Positions 36,212 through 47,456 of a stretch of DNA of 64,000 nt are shown one piece after another. The position numbers and the translations under genes are program-made. The stretch lies in NCBI GenBank assembly GCA_002946415.1, contig NJPS01000075.1, forward strand, positions 62,001-126,000. Direction: 5' to 3'. How positions within the stretch are numbered: position 1 is the stretch's first letter; each line of letters opens with the position of its first letter. The notes under the pieces are model-generated. The model was not told where the DNA came from and searched no databases. It saw only the letters and a list, made by a program, of their open reading frames with translations. Source of the stretch: Rutstroemia sp. NJR-2017a BVV2 (Eukaryota > Ascomycota > Leotiomycetes > Helotiales > Rutstroemiaceae).

Positions 36212-37525
36212 CTATGAAGAGATCGACAACCTTCCATCTGGACCATCTCTCTCCAACCCCATCACCGTAGCCATAAACCTGAAATCATCCACCGCACCCC
36301 CTTCTTTCCTCTTGCTCTCACTTCTCAATCTACTCTTTAATTCCGTCTTCTTTTCCCTATTCATTGGCACACAGCACAATAATCTTGCCGCCAATCTCGG
36401 AAAGAATCGACTCCCATGTTCCAGCCTGTTTAACATCTTGGTCATCATCCTCCTCTTCGCCTTCTGCATATTCTGGTATTCTTCTTCAGAAAGAATAATT
36501 GGCTCGGGAGTGATGAGCTCGTAGCGGCCGAATACGGTTGTGATGTGGTCGGGCCGTGTGAGCTGGATGCAGACCATGATGCCGGTGATAGCGCGCGCAA
36601 GGAAGGCGAGGGTACCGAAAACGGCACCGGCGGAACAGGCGGCGCGATAACTGCTTATTGGAATACCTGTTGAAAATGAGCGACCATTTCCCAACAGACT
36701 TTTTTGTTTTTGGATTGATGTTACCTTGATTGGAAGCCATCCGTGCAAAGACATATCCACCCAAAGCGTCAGCGCCGATCAAACAGACGGACATGATAGG
36801 ACGTGAATATGGCCCCATGTCTTGACTCCCATCGGCTACATAACAATTAGTATTTCCCACAGAAGCCACATAGCAAACTGATGTTGCAGAAACTTACTAT
36901 TTTCTTCGGGTTTTGGCTCCAGGTCGCGAACAGATTCGAAGAACAGCGGGATCGATGCGACGAGTCCTGCAATCAAGAGCTCCTTCGGTGCTGCGAGAAT
37001 ATTAACTACTGTCTTATGCATCTCCTACATCAAACAGAGAATATAATTGGGACTTACTTTCACCTAGTACCTGATTGCTCACCTGCGCCGTCAAAACTAG
37101 ACAAATCCCAAACGACGAAAACGTGAGCAACATCAACATTCGAAACACAAAGTTGATGTTCGCCATCAGGACAATCTCTCGGAATGTCGTGATAGCTGAC
37201 TTGATGGCTCCAGCTTGGGCACCGATGCGAAGGACTTGGCTGGTAACGGCTTTGTGGTTGAGGTTTGCGCCAACATGAGCAGCTGCTGCTCCGGCGCTGA
37301 CGTTCAGTGCCAGGTCGATGCTGGCTAGGAAGATGATGGCTGCAACTGGAAAATTGTCAGTGGTATGAATTTGGTATGGAACGATAAGTTACAGTGCCGC
37401 CATGGTGTAACGTTGACCAGCGATACTGGTAGTTGCAGGACATGTTGTTGCTCGGCTGGTCGAGGAATATCTTCGACATCGGCGTCCGAAATCTCATGTA
37501 GAAGGACCTGCTGAGTACTCGCCAT
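36212..37525 (-). CDS. Multi-pass membrane protein of unknown function
   Basis: Exons read as 37525-37393, 37345-37083, 37024-36898, about 36833-36727 and about 36666-36212, with canonical GT...AG introns. The product has a polar N-terminus (MASTQQVLLHEISDADVEDI) and hydrophobic helices in VAAIIFLASIDLALNV, FRMLMLLTFSSFGICLVLTAQ, ELLIAGLVASIPLFF and AVFGTLAFLARAITGIMVCIQL. The tail is basic (EKKTELKSRLRSESKRK). No catalytic motif was recognised. It resembles fungal membrane proteins of unknown function; the last exon is confident, the exact borders of exons 4 and 5 less so. Confidence 0.6.
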
Positions 37526-37690
37526 TATTTAATAATCAGAAAGATAATGAGCAGATCTTGAACTTGAGAATAGCAAAAAGTGAACGACGAGGAAGAAATC
37601 TTAATGTGAGGTAAAGCCTCGAATTTCTCATGGTACTTTTGACAAACTTATCCCTGCACCAACCTCATCTCCCTCAGTCCGGACAATCAT

Positions 37691-38055
37691 TGCCTGCACG
37701 AGACGAAAAAAAGCCAAATCATACGACAAGTATCCTTTCAACTTTTTCTCCCAGCCACTACTTCTCAGCCCTCTTCAGCCGCTCCACCGAGTCCATATTG
37801 GGACTCGCTTGCTGTAAATGATTGGATGCTGATACACAGCCATATGGATTCGAATTTCTTGGCTACGGCAATGCCTGCACGAGGCGAAAAAAAGCCAAAT
37901 CACACGACAAATATCGTTTCGCTATAATTTTTTCCCTAGCCACCACTTCTCAGCCCTCTTCGGCCGCTCCACCAAGTCCATATTGGGACTCGCTTGCTGT
38001 AAATGATTGGATGCTGATACACAGCCATATAGATTCGAATTTCTTGGCTTCGGCA
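37691..38055 (+). repeat. Tandem duplication, about 181-bp unit
   Basis: Two adjacent copies, starting at 37691 and 37872 (TGCCTGCACGAGRCGAAAAA), about 90 percent alike by eye. Both contain the identical stretch TCCATATTGGGACTCGCTTG and end at TTCTTGGCTWCGGCA. They lie between two divergent membrane-protein genes. No coding function is visible; a promoter duplication is possible. Confidence 0.8.
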
Positions 38056-38246
38056 GTACCTGCACCTCCTGAATCTTCTGTCCGGCCTTGCGGCTCTGAG
38101 GGGGGCAGTGCGAATTAATCATGGGGTGTCTCGGTGAGCCATGAGGGATAGCTCGAGGCTACGAAGTACTTCGTCGTGTCGCAATGAGTCTTCCTTAAAA
38201 TAAGCTTCTGATCTTACTCAAAACTATTCACTCAAAGCTATGTAAA

Positions 38247-39283
38247 ATGTGTGAAATCGAATCTAATTCAGATGTGACTGGGACAGGCGTACGTAGCATA
38301 TCTCGCGCTTCTTGACTCAAGGGCCTAACAAACTTCAGATCCGAGCCTCAATTTACACCCTCTGCCTTGCATCAGGTATCCTCAAAACCGTTATAAAGCA
38401 CTTCACAACCATCGACAATTATCAAGACTTTACTCGCTCACTTGACTCCGCACTCCAACTTCAAGGTCTGGCGTTGCTCTTCACAGCTATATACCAGACC
38501 TTTCGTACTCAGCTCACCCTCTTCCATGCCATCTGCGTGCTTCATCTCCTTTCTTTGCTCGGATTTGGATTGACAGCGAGGGGCCAGTATGGAACCAAGG
38601 GCCGTAATCGCAGATTTGTGCTTCTGACCTCGAAGTTCCTGATCGCCGGAGCTTTTCTGGCTTTCGCGGGGTATATCTGGGCGACTGCGCCCAGCTTCGG
38701 GAGCCAACCACAGTGCAATGCGACTACGGTGTATATGGTATTCGGAGTCAGTATTAGGGCGACAGAAGTGGTGTTCAGGTATGTGGTCTTAGGCCTGATG
38801 ATAGCCACCGTCATCGGGACGGCTATGGGGATGCTGTGCTTTGGGGCTATAGCTGCATGCATGTGTGGTATTAGGAGGAAAGACAGGATTGTGAGAAGTG
38901 ATGATGTGGCCATGGCTAGCCACGTGCTTTCAAGGATCCGGTTTGAGGATGGGAAGGTAAAGTTAGCGGTATTACAGTCGGAGATCATTGGCGTGGTTTT
39001 GCGAACGGGTGTCAATGTGTATGCGATTGTCACTCTGGAGCAGACAATCCAAAGAAATGATATTGGACCAGAGGAGCAAGAATGGTCTTTCGGACAGGTG
39101 CTGGCGATTTTCATGCTGGTTGGAGTTGCGGTGGAGGTATTGAGTATCTTTCTGGCTAAGATGGATACTAGGGAGAAGCAAAAGGATGCAGATGCTGAGC
39201 AGGCTGCTGGAAGACCACAGGTTGAACAGCAGCGCCTTACTGCTGGGACTGAGCTTCAGGAAAGACCAAGTATATCTGATTAA
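38247..39283 (+). CDS. Multi-pass membrane protein of unknown function
   Basis: Exon 1 (38247-38288) encodes MCEIESNSDVTGTG; a 50-nt intron with GTACGT, CTAAC branch site and CAG leads to exon 2 (38339-39283), giving 328 aa. The joined N-terminus 'DVTGTGIRASIYTLCLASG' matches a recurring pattern in fungal membrane proteins (D-x-x-G-x-G-x-R-x-S-x-Y). At least six hydrophobic helices follow, for example LLFTAIYQTF, FLIAGAFLAFAGYIWA, VLGLMIATVIGTAMGML and VLAIFMLVGVAVEVLSIFLA. The C-terminus is polar and Gln/Glu-rich. No enzymatic motif was found. It is divergent from the other membrane-protein gene across the tandem duplication. Confidence 0.68.
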
Positions 39284-39703
39284 AGCAGTACTCCGATTGT
39301 AGCAAAAACAAGATAACCAATAAAGTGAGCAGAATCTCTCCAGCAACTTTGAACCCCTAGTATATAACAGTGTTCGGTCTGGCCCGCAAGCCTAGAAACC
39401 TGAAGGATTAGTTATTGTAAGATGATGATCAAAATGATTTACAGATTATAAGAGACTAGAGATAGAAGTCTAATATTGCTAGCAACACAAAAGGCAATCC
39501 TTGAGGGCAAGAATGCAACGTAAGGCTTCCTTTTAGGTATCCCTGGAGATGGGTGTGCTTCTCGTGATGGCCAGATGGCCGAGTGACTGCATGGGCTCAG
39601 AATTATAATATAAGTTATGAGTTTTTAAACGATTTGTATCTGTGTTTGCGTAGCTTGAGGACAAGTTTATTTAAGCTTATAGCCGTATCTAGCCAGCGCA
39701 CTA
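39284..39703. other. Intergenic region between convergent genes
   Basis: No gene recognised. A segment near 39566 (GATGGCCGAGTGACT) resembles the D-arm of a Ser/Leu tRNA, but no full cloverleaf can be built. Confidence 0.35.
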
Positions 39704-42658
39704 TTAATTAGTAGATTCACCAATGAACCCCATCCTGGAAAATAGCGATAGTAAGCGTGTAGAATCTTCATACGCCTCTGACCCTACCTCTGACCTCAAC
39801 CCTACGCCCAGCTCCGACTCCACCACTTTGTCCAAAGGATAAAGATTTTTCAATAACGACCTCCACCGCTCTTCCATCCGGACATAACCACTTGCAAATT
39901 GAAACAAATCACCGGCCACACACGCCTGGTGAAGTTCTAGTGGATTCGCAGTCTTCAGAACCTTTCCATAAATTTCCATCAGTATGCAAGTGTCCTCAAA
40001 AGTGTGGCAGTTCATAAATCCATAGTCAACTGTGACCGATGGAATAGGCGGATGGTCTATTGCATCGCTGATTTCAAGAAACTGTTTCAGGTCCCATACG
40101 GATGGGCGGGGACCGGCTGGCGGCACGGATAAAAAGCCCTCTAGGAATGGGAGACTGGACCGTAATTCCTTCAGCCCCTTGGAATCCATGAGCTGGATAA
40201 GTGTTCCTGCTTCGTATGCTTTCCAAAATTGTGTGAATGTGGCAGGTTGAATGATACCTCTTTGGCGGTTATGGAACTCGTAGAAGAAACTTCCGTTACT
40301 TTCGGTTAGAAGGAGCTGGTAGGGATTTGCAAGCATACTTTCTTCGTGCTGTCCGCGGCAGGTTACAAACCCGAAAGAGTACCAGTTCCCTTCAATCGGA
40401 TTAGGATGTATCCCAAGTGAGATTGCCGCCAGTAAATTGTAACTAGTTCCTTTGGCTTCTGGCTTTAAATCCCTAGCTGTCTTATTGCGATCCTTGATAT
40501 CCAAGTATGGTCTAGCCTTGTCGTAGAAAGTCGCTATCAACTTTTGTTGCCCTTCATCTTTAGTCATAGGGCGCTCAAGGACATGCAAATTCTTTAGATA
40601 CCATGGAAAGTATTGCCTACGGGAATCATCTGGAATGCTGTAATAGAACTCCTTGATCTTATCGACCAGGATGCCCCTAATACGCCACTTATGTATGTCC
40701 TCCGCTGAGAACCTGTCGGAAAGATAAAGGCCTCTGTAGACCCCCCAGAAGAAAATTACCGTCTATGCCAAAGATATTGTTAAATCCGAAATCTTCAAGA
40801 ACATCCTCATCTTGAGGCATGAGATCCTCTGCCAATGACTTCCAGAGATAATCAGCGGAAGTGAGTGGGCGTTTCGAGCAATCGAACAAATGGCTTCCAG
40901 ATCTTTTTTCCTGGCACGAATCGCTGCAGAAGAAGCCTTTGCTACAAATGTTACACTTTCTCGTCGTCGTCTCATACATATATCGCACTCCGATTCCGGC
41001 TCTTCTCCTTCCGAGTCTGGAGTTGGATAAGTACGTCTAGCTGAATTGATCGTGTTCTCCGTTTGCCTTTTGACCCTTAGCACAAATATTTCGGTGAGAG
41101 TAAGTGAAAATAACCTAATGAAATCCGAAACTCGCTTACCTTCTGAATATTTCTGCAACTCTGTCGTGTTCTGCTTTCATCCTTAGCCGGTCAATCTGCA
41201 ACTTTCTCTGTGAGCGCTCCTCCTGCGGACCATCTAAAACACTGCTTCCTCCAATAACCGAAGTTCGTTCGTGCCGAATATGGCCCTTGACTGAGCCCTT
41301 CAATTTCTTCTCAACCTCCTTTTGCACTAGTATAAGAGCCTTTGCTGTCCGATCGGCCTGACCAGGGAGAAGGCGATCCATACTTGGCACGGTCCATGTT
41401 TTGAAGAGGCGTCCATGGCACCCTCTTGTCGTGAATCGCCTATAAGACTGAATAAAGCGATTGCATATAAAGCAGCTGAGCTTGCTACATCCAAAATACG
41501 GGAACCAACCCGACGCGAATAATTCATTGGTATTTAAAAACATCAGCATTTGAACCTCTGTATGTACGTTCGGCTTTTGCCTCTGCCGTTTTGCGAACTC
41601 ATGTTCAATCTTAACGACAGTCCAATTGTGGCCTAAGACGGCTTTTGTTGTAGCAGGACCTAAATCAAGTTGCAGGATAGCGAAGGTCCGATCCAAATTG
41701 AGCGGGCGCTGAGACGGGTTTGCAGGTGGAAGAGGACGAAGGACTAGAATGATTGTGGCTTGTTTGAAGCTCGGAAGTGTGATAGCAATGTCTTTGAAGT
41801 TCTGGAATGCGACTCGGAGCCGGGCGAGCAGGCAGATATCCAACTACAAGCTCTTCGATCTGGAAGTCGCGCTTGGGGAGCTATAGAGTACCTTCTCAAT
41901 GTTTTTTGTCCGACGCAGGTTGTATGATGCGACAACAAGCCTTATGTGCTTTTCGAGGGTGCTTGTACTGTTGATGTTACGATCGAAGAGAAGTGTCCGT
42001 AGGTCGGATAGGGCAACATCAGAGACTGCACTGGCTTCTGGTGTGTTTGCCGTACTGTTCCTCCTGCGGACAGCGTCGTAAGCTTTGAAGCTTGCCCTCA
42101 AGTTAGGAATATAGCTGTGTTCAATCCGATTCTGGTGATATAAGACAATCTCTTCCCATAGGACAATCTCAGATTGATCGGCTAGATAAGAAGCACGAGT
42201 TCAGTATGCAATTAAAAGGTAGTCATGCGGGATATACTTCTGTTGCAAGATAACGAACCCAGCAGCTTTCCCAATTTATCAAACGCAGGCTTATCCATAT
42301 CCGAGAAGCCTTCATTACGAGCAATCCAGATGATGACATTGTCTTCAGCCTCCTTCATGGCGGAGCAAGCAACTGCTGTCCCACCCTTCTTGTTAGCCGC
42401 GAATTCAGGCAAACAGTCAAGAAAATTTTGTTTAAGTCTCCTATGCCCCGAATCTGATATTTGATGAGCAAATTTAGTATCCATGCTAGGCGTATCCCCA
42501 TCTCCATTATCATTGAAATCACAGTCCTCTTCGAGCATCGTATCAGATAACGAAGAAGGTTCGGCCTGGCCGCCATTTCGAAGCGAGAGGAGGTTCGCAA
42601 GAGAGTGAAAATGAGACCCGTTTAGGCCTGGGTAGTTCCAGTCGAAGCTCTCACTCAT
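39704..42658 (-). pseudogene. OTT_1508-like deaminase/MYND-finger protein with two frame changes
   Basis: Exons 42658-42259, 42181-41892, 41843-41140 and 41075 onward. The third exon has the deaminase-like zinc signature HTEVQMLMFL ... FGCSKLSCFIC ... TRGCHGRLFKTW of the fungal OTT_1508-like family. A MYND finger follows: ECDIC, then RKCNICSKGFFCSDSC and SGSHLFDC. The first CxxC and the rest of the finger lie in different frames, apparently through 2 extra bases at about 40973-40984. A second shift at about 40757 (GACGGTAATT; expected GACGTAATT) returns to the first frame as FFWGVYRGLYLS, which continues to 39704. The two shifts add up to three bases. The regions before and after are open and well kept. 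Function in this family is unknown; a nucleic-acid or nucleotide deaminase role is predicted from the family only. Either a damaged gene or two assembly errors. Confidence 0.65.
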
Positions 42659-43276
42659 TGTGGGGGTTAGATTTTATCCTTATGTCTAATGCTTGGGATA
42701 ACTATATTGCGTAATTGTGATTATGTTGGCAGTGTGCGAGGACGGACGTTAGAGAAAGTGGTGGTGGAGTTGCGAAGAACTAGGACAACCAACACCGAAG
42801 AGCGGGAGTGCGATCCGTATAGCTTGTATGTACAACTGTTGTGATACCGTAGATTTGGAAATATAATGCTTTTATCGAAGGTGTAATAGAGAGATATTGT
42901 TTGTAATACTGTACCCAAGAGATATGATGGCGGCGGAGAGGAGGTTGAGAAGCTCAGGCAGGCTACGATTCGGGAGGTGGAGTCATGCGATTGGTCTTCA
43001 TAAGGTAGCAAACCAATTCCAAAAGAGTGCGGGGTATAGAGTGTGGGGTAAATTGTCAGCATAAGGAGAAAGTATATAAAAAATTGTAGGGTGCGAGAGG
43101 GTGCGAGACCCGTCGAGGCAAATAGTGGGGTATCAAACCTGTGGCTATATAGTGTGGCTGAGGAGTCTAACTTATTGAACGAACAAGTTTGAGATTTTGT
43201 GAGAGCCTATCAGAGGGCGTGAAAGAAGGAATTATGATTTTATTATATTATAATACAGTTTTCATTCTCGGACGGA
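42659..43276. other. Intergenic region
   Basis: Upstream flank of the deaminase/MYND gene. The open frame at 42721-43062 (minus) has no family features. Near 43083 the 10-mer GTGCGAGAGG/GTGCGAGACC forms a short direct repeat. Nothing else was assigned. Confidence 0.35.
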
Positions 43277-43870
43277 CTATATCTTAATTTGCCTATACAA
43301 TAAAAAAACGATATTACAATATAATATCAGAGGAATAATATTAGGATACTGCTGCACAGGTGGATCTCGGGCGTCGGGTTGCTGGGGTTCGTCTAGGAGT
43401 GAAAAATGGCAGGCGCGCGCTGCTAGAAGATTCCGCTTCAATCTCAGGTAGGAGTCGTAGCGCTGATCATCCGACATCGCGTTGACGTTCTTATACCGCT
43501 TTGATGTGTAACAGGGCAGCCTCTTCGTTGTCACGAAGCCGTCGACCACGAAGTCTTGAGTCGCAATTTTGACACCAAGAACCTCTGCTAACATGCCGAA
43601 AAAAAGCCAAGCCTGGAAAAAGGATGAATGTTCTTGGGCCGACCGCCCGACGAGTCTAATTGTGTCTGGCGTTGCATCGAATACATCTTGCCATTTTGGG
43701 GCGGACGGGGAACTCTGCAAAGCCGAGTTCATCGTATTCTTCGTTGCCCAAGAAAGGAACATGCATGTGTTCCCAAAGTTAGCTCTCAACATACGGAATA
43801 TAGTCCATGGCGTGAGATATAGGAGTGCTAAGTCTGGTAGGAGCGATCTGTTGTTACGAATGCTTGTCTT
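43277..43870 (-). pseudogene. HET-type protein, N-terminal fragment
   Basis: The minus-strand frame contains ATPDTIRLVGRSAQEHSS and FFQAWLFFGMLAEVLGVKI, matching the segment that precedes the HET domain in many heterokaryon-incompatibility-like proteins ('WLFFGLLxEVLG', then 'DFV', 'T..LP'). After 'VQQYPN' the frame runs into AT-rich sequence and stops; no HET domain follows in this direction. The 5' side is also unclear, with no convincing start. This is best read as a truncated remnant. Confidence 0.55.
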
Positions 43871-43972
43871 CTGAGTTATATGGAAGTAGTCAGGATCACG
43901 GGATACTATAAGCCGGTAGGCTAATAGTATTATCGCGGGCTTATTGTTGATAATAGTTATACAGAGAATCAA

Positions 43973-44715
43973 TCGTAATAATAGTTAATAAGTTGTAATT
44001 GAAATTAAGTACGGAGTTCTATATACTAAGCAAATCTATCCAATTATATAGACCTCCGTTCTCAGAGACCTAAGGAGCCTTTAAGATCTATCCACTCTAG
44101 GAGCCTTGGAAGTATTCAGAATCCAACCGCTTCTCTAGGTTATATAACCCTGAATATAGGGTTCTACTATGATTGGCCTTCCAATCTCTGAGCCTAAGGT
44201 CCCCATAGTTATATATTCCGCACTTATCGTAACACTCTTCTGTTCTAGCTTACAATAATCTCTTCGATTTGGCCTTATATCTATATTCATGAATCCCGTT
44301 ATAGTTCCTATATGCTTATAATACACTTGGCCGCGCACCTGTCTGATAGTAGTATAGAAGAATATAGCTATGAAATGTTATCGTTTATAAATACTGCTTT
44401 ACTATAAAATTGATCATTTTCCGCAATGATATACAAAGTGGGTAATGTATAAACTTCGAACTGGGCGAATATAACCCGATATATAATAAGGATATAATCT
44501 CTGAGTTTGTCCGACAACTCTATAACAAAATAAAATACCTTAATAATGAGCAATAGGAGGCTATATTGTTCTTCGGAGCTCCTCATCTGCAGCTATATTG
44601 AGGAATTATCATCCTAGTATCTAGGCTGTATATAAATAGTCCGCTCTATTCGATATTTTGATCTACTTTGCTTTATAGAGGGATACTCCTTATTTTTATA
44701 CTCTGTTAGAGCTCT
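43973..44715. other. Repeat-derived intergenic region
   Basis: Short, AT-leaning, without coding signal. It includes the 17-mer shared with 16388-16404. Probably old transposon remains, which is inference from composition and the shared word. Confidence 0.35.
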
Positions 44716-44719
44716 ATTT

Positions 44720-45154
44720 GGAAGGTAATCTGTTTTAGTCTAAAACAGATAATCTACAGATTATCCAACTATTATCCGGAAATCTGTAGATTATTAGAAA
44801 TCCTAGAAATCCGTATATAAAATATATATAAATATATAAAAATATATAAGTAGCTATATAACTTTTATAATTAGTATAAGGATTAATATAAAATCATAAG
44901 TTTGAGACTCAAATCTTAAATTTTTTGAGGATATACTTTTTTTTAAGTTATCAAATCCCTACTTTTACCTGGAACTCCTAGAAAACCAGCGGATTCACAG
45001 ATATCTACTGGATTTCAGGAGCTATTACGGATCTCTGTAGATTATCTACAGTAGTACTACTTAGAAATCGCCAAAATCCGCTCTGGTACGGATTAATCCG
45101 CGGACCCCCTAGAACCTAAGTGGTAGTACCACAGAGCTCCGTTTACGCAGCCTA
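44720..45154. mobile_element. Diverged, 5'-truncated copy of the 35421 MITE family
   Basis: From about 44720 to 45154 the sequence follows the right three quarters of the MITE at 35421-35910 almost block by block, for example TCCGGAAATC, GATTATTAGAAATCCT, GAGGATATACT, GGTAGTACCAC. It ends in TTTACGCAGCCTA, the same terminal repeat with CpA changed to TpA on the complementary strand. Many other differences are of the same type, consistent with RIP. About the first 100 bp of the family are missing. The element abuts the HET reading frame at 45155. Confidence 0.75.
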
Positions 45155-46693
45155 CCAGTACCCGGTCGAATTGTCGGCAAACTAGAAAGATATCAGCTGA
45201 TATGATCGGACTGTCCATATAGAAATATGGACAAATCCCCCGTCTTCTGTCACCAGAAGTCAGACTATAGAACTTCCATCCAGCCCACGTCCAACTAGGT
45301 GCAGTCAACCGGCGGTCTGCAAGGTGATTAGATTACCATAATAGAGATATAGCCAAAGTTGCTGTATTAATGATATCCCTCGGGCTACCCGATGCTGCTA
45401 ATAGTGGAAGTCCCTATATACTTCTGAAATTGGGATTCATTAACTCAAATTTGGTCAGAATCCCCCGAAATGCGTCGATGATATCGTCATTATGTGTTAA
45501 ACTTCGTGTGCAGTATTCGCTAATTCGTGTGCCTGCATATGACATTGTAAATCCTAGGTCGTGCAGTAGAAATGCATATACTGATATAACCCAGGGATCA
45601 TGCAGTGAAGTATTTGGAAGATTCCCGTATGAACATGCGGACTTACACTGGACATAAAGCTCGCAAGGCGTGAAGACAAGCTTGTGGTAGGACATTACAC
45701 CTTCCTGATAAGTCCATCCTCTGGCAGACCACCTAGAACTCCAGATTGGTTCAGGGTCTCCAAGGTCGGTCATAGTCGATATGACAGGGCCTAAGTTTAG
45801 ACCCTGGAAATTTTCTCTGTTTGACCTAACCCCAGACAGCCCGTGTCAGGACCATCTCTAGCAGCAGCAATGAGAGTCAAGGTAGAACTTTCGTAAATAT
45901 TACCCATGTTTTTAAGTATCCTACTTCCTATTGATGCATCTCGTTGAGGAATACAATAGCAATCTACCTATGGGTACTCGAAACCAAGCTCTCTTGCAAC
46001 AACCAGAGCATCCTCGATTACTTGAGGTATATCTGCTGGAAGTACATCTGTGACACCAAATACATCCCTTTCTATGCCCTAAAGGTAGTTTAAAGTGATA
46101 TAAGGTGTCGATAGCGTTGGAAGTGCTATTAGTCGGCAGCGTCGACAATCAATAACCTGAAGGTTAGCGATTGATAAGTTAGGGGATTTTTGGCATTTCT
46201 TGATATGAGTATCATCGCATATCCTAAGCCACTTACGAATAACTTCCCAATCAACGCGATAGTTTACCCATCGTGGGCTTGGCACTCTTTCCTCGTGGCT
46301 TGGCAGAACATGAAAATATTGGGCGCTGCGCTGAAAACTCGAGTGCGTATGGTGGTCTTCAACCTCAGATATAATTCCAAGAAGTACTGTGTCTTCCGGT
46401 CCTAGTGGTTCAATGTCGAGAAAACGATTCGAACTCGCCAATCCCGCAGAAACAGCAGTTCTTGTTTGCTGCTGCCCCGGACGCTTTTTGGACCACTTGA
46501 GCTTCATAGTAACAAAAAACTTGCACAGAGCGCACGACGACCCAGTATCCACATAATCTATATCTGCAATTTTTACGACCCTGTCAAGAGGTCCGCGAGA
46601 GAAATATTCAACGGATGGAATATCCTCGAAATTAATCTGCTTGCATATAGTACAAATGTATATATCAAACTTCGAGTTGAAGTTCACAGCCAT
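45155..46693 (-). pseudogene. HET-domain gene, inactivated by RIP-like stops and a MITE
   Basis: Reading from 46693: a Cys-rich N-terminus (CTICKQINFEDI, SSCALCKFF), then VIDCRRCRLIALP, TPYITLNYL, and the HET core around ELGFEYP*VDCYCIPQ, IYESSTLTLIAAARDG, SRWSARGWTYQEGV and PSWTWAGW. These blocks define the HET domain of fungal non-self recognition proteins. Stops replace Trp at three places where the family has TGG: TAG at 46081-46079 (NYL*G), 45970-45968 (YP*VD) and 45416-45414 (SI*GLP). Each is CCA to CTA on the plus strand, i.e. CpA to TpA. A frame break also lies near 45800. The frame runs directly into the terminal repeat of a MITE at 45154, so the 3' end is lost. Confidence 0.85.
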
Positions 46694-47456
46694 CTTGCAC
46701 GTCCCAAAGTCCTTATAGTATAGTAGCTATAGCAGTGGCTATCTTCTCCTATAATGATACGTGACTACTTCTGGAGATAGTTAATACCTATATCGTAGTA
46801 TATGTTGTAAAGTACTATAGGTACGGTCGTGGCGGCGATATTGGACAACTAGGACGTGCAGAATACATAACTCCTTGTACCAACTTATTATTGAATATTA
46901 TATAATCGTGCTGCCTACACTAACCTTATTCCTCTGGAATCATAACGTGATTTCCTTTTTCTTTTTGTAATAAAATTAAGGTGTGATCCGTCCAGGTCCC
47001 TTGGAATTACACCGCAGTTCCGTTCTAGGATTAGATTGGAACGAACCTCCGAATAGCCTATATTTGCGATAGGTCTATGGGAGCTCTATATTATCGGATA
47101 CTATATAAATTTATCAGAGAGCTCTTTAACTCTATCTTTACGACAGGTCTATCGGAAAGACATTTTCGCAAGGCTTGAAATAAGCTATACCGGCGCTACC
47201 CAGCCTCGCTGGCCACCCAACCTCACTAATTACCCAACTCACTTGTACCACTATTACCCCTTGCTTCCCTATAGGCCTATAGAGACCTCCGATACACCTA
47301 TAGGAGATTCCGATAGGGCTATGGGAGATGTAGATCACTCGGAGGTTCCAGATCGGAGACGGGAAGCGAAAAGTTGCTTACCTACCACAAACTCAGAGAA
47401 CCAATATTTATATACGATCTTCGCCGGAAAGGAATATATAATAATGGAGACACGAT
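46694..47456. other. Intergenic region with short palindromic repeats
   Basis: No gene recognised. Between 47030 and 47340 words such as CCTATAGG, GGTCTATGGGAG and CTCCGAT recur in both orientations, which suggests a decayed repeat element. Confidence 0.35.

Noticed and set aside
38542..39114. 190-aa minus-strand frame opposite the membrane-protein gene
   Set aside because: Mirror of the plus-strand membrane protein; the plus strand has splice sites and a coherent N-terminus.
39560..39610. D-arm-like sequence of a Ser/Leu tRNA (GATGGCCGAGTGACT)
   Set aside because: No matching acceptor stem, anticodon arm or T-arm could be built around it.
40735..40770. Very short intron (about 29 nt, GTAATT...CTACAG) to explain the second frame change in the deaminase/MYND gene
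   Set aside because: Too short for a fungal spliceosomal intron and it would delete the conserved FFWGVYR block.
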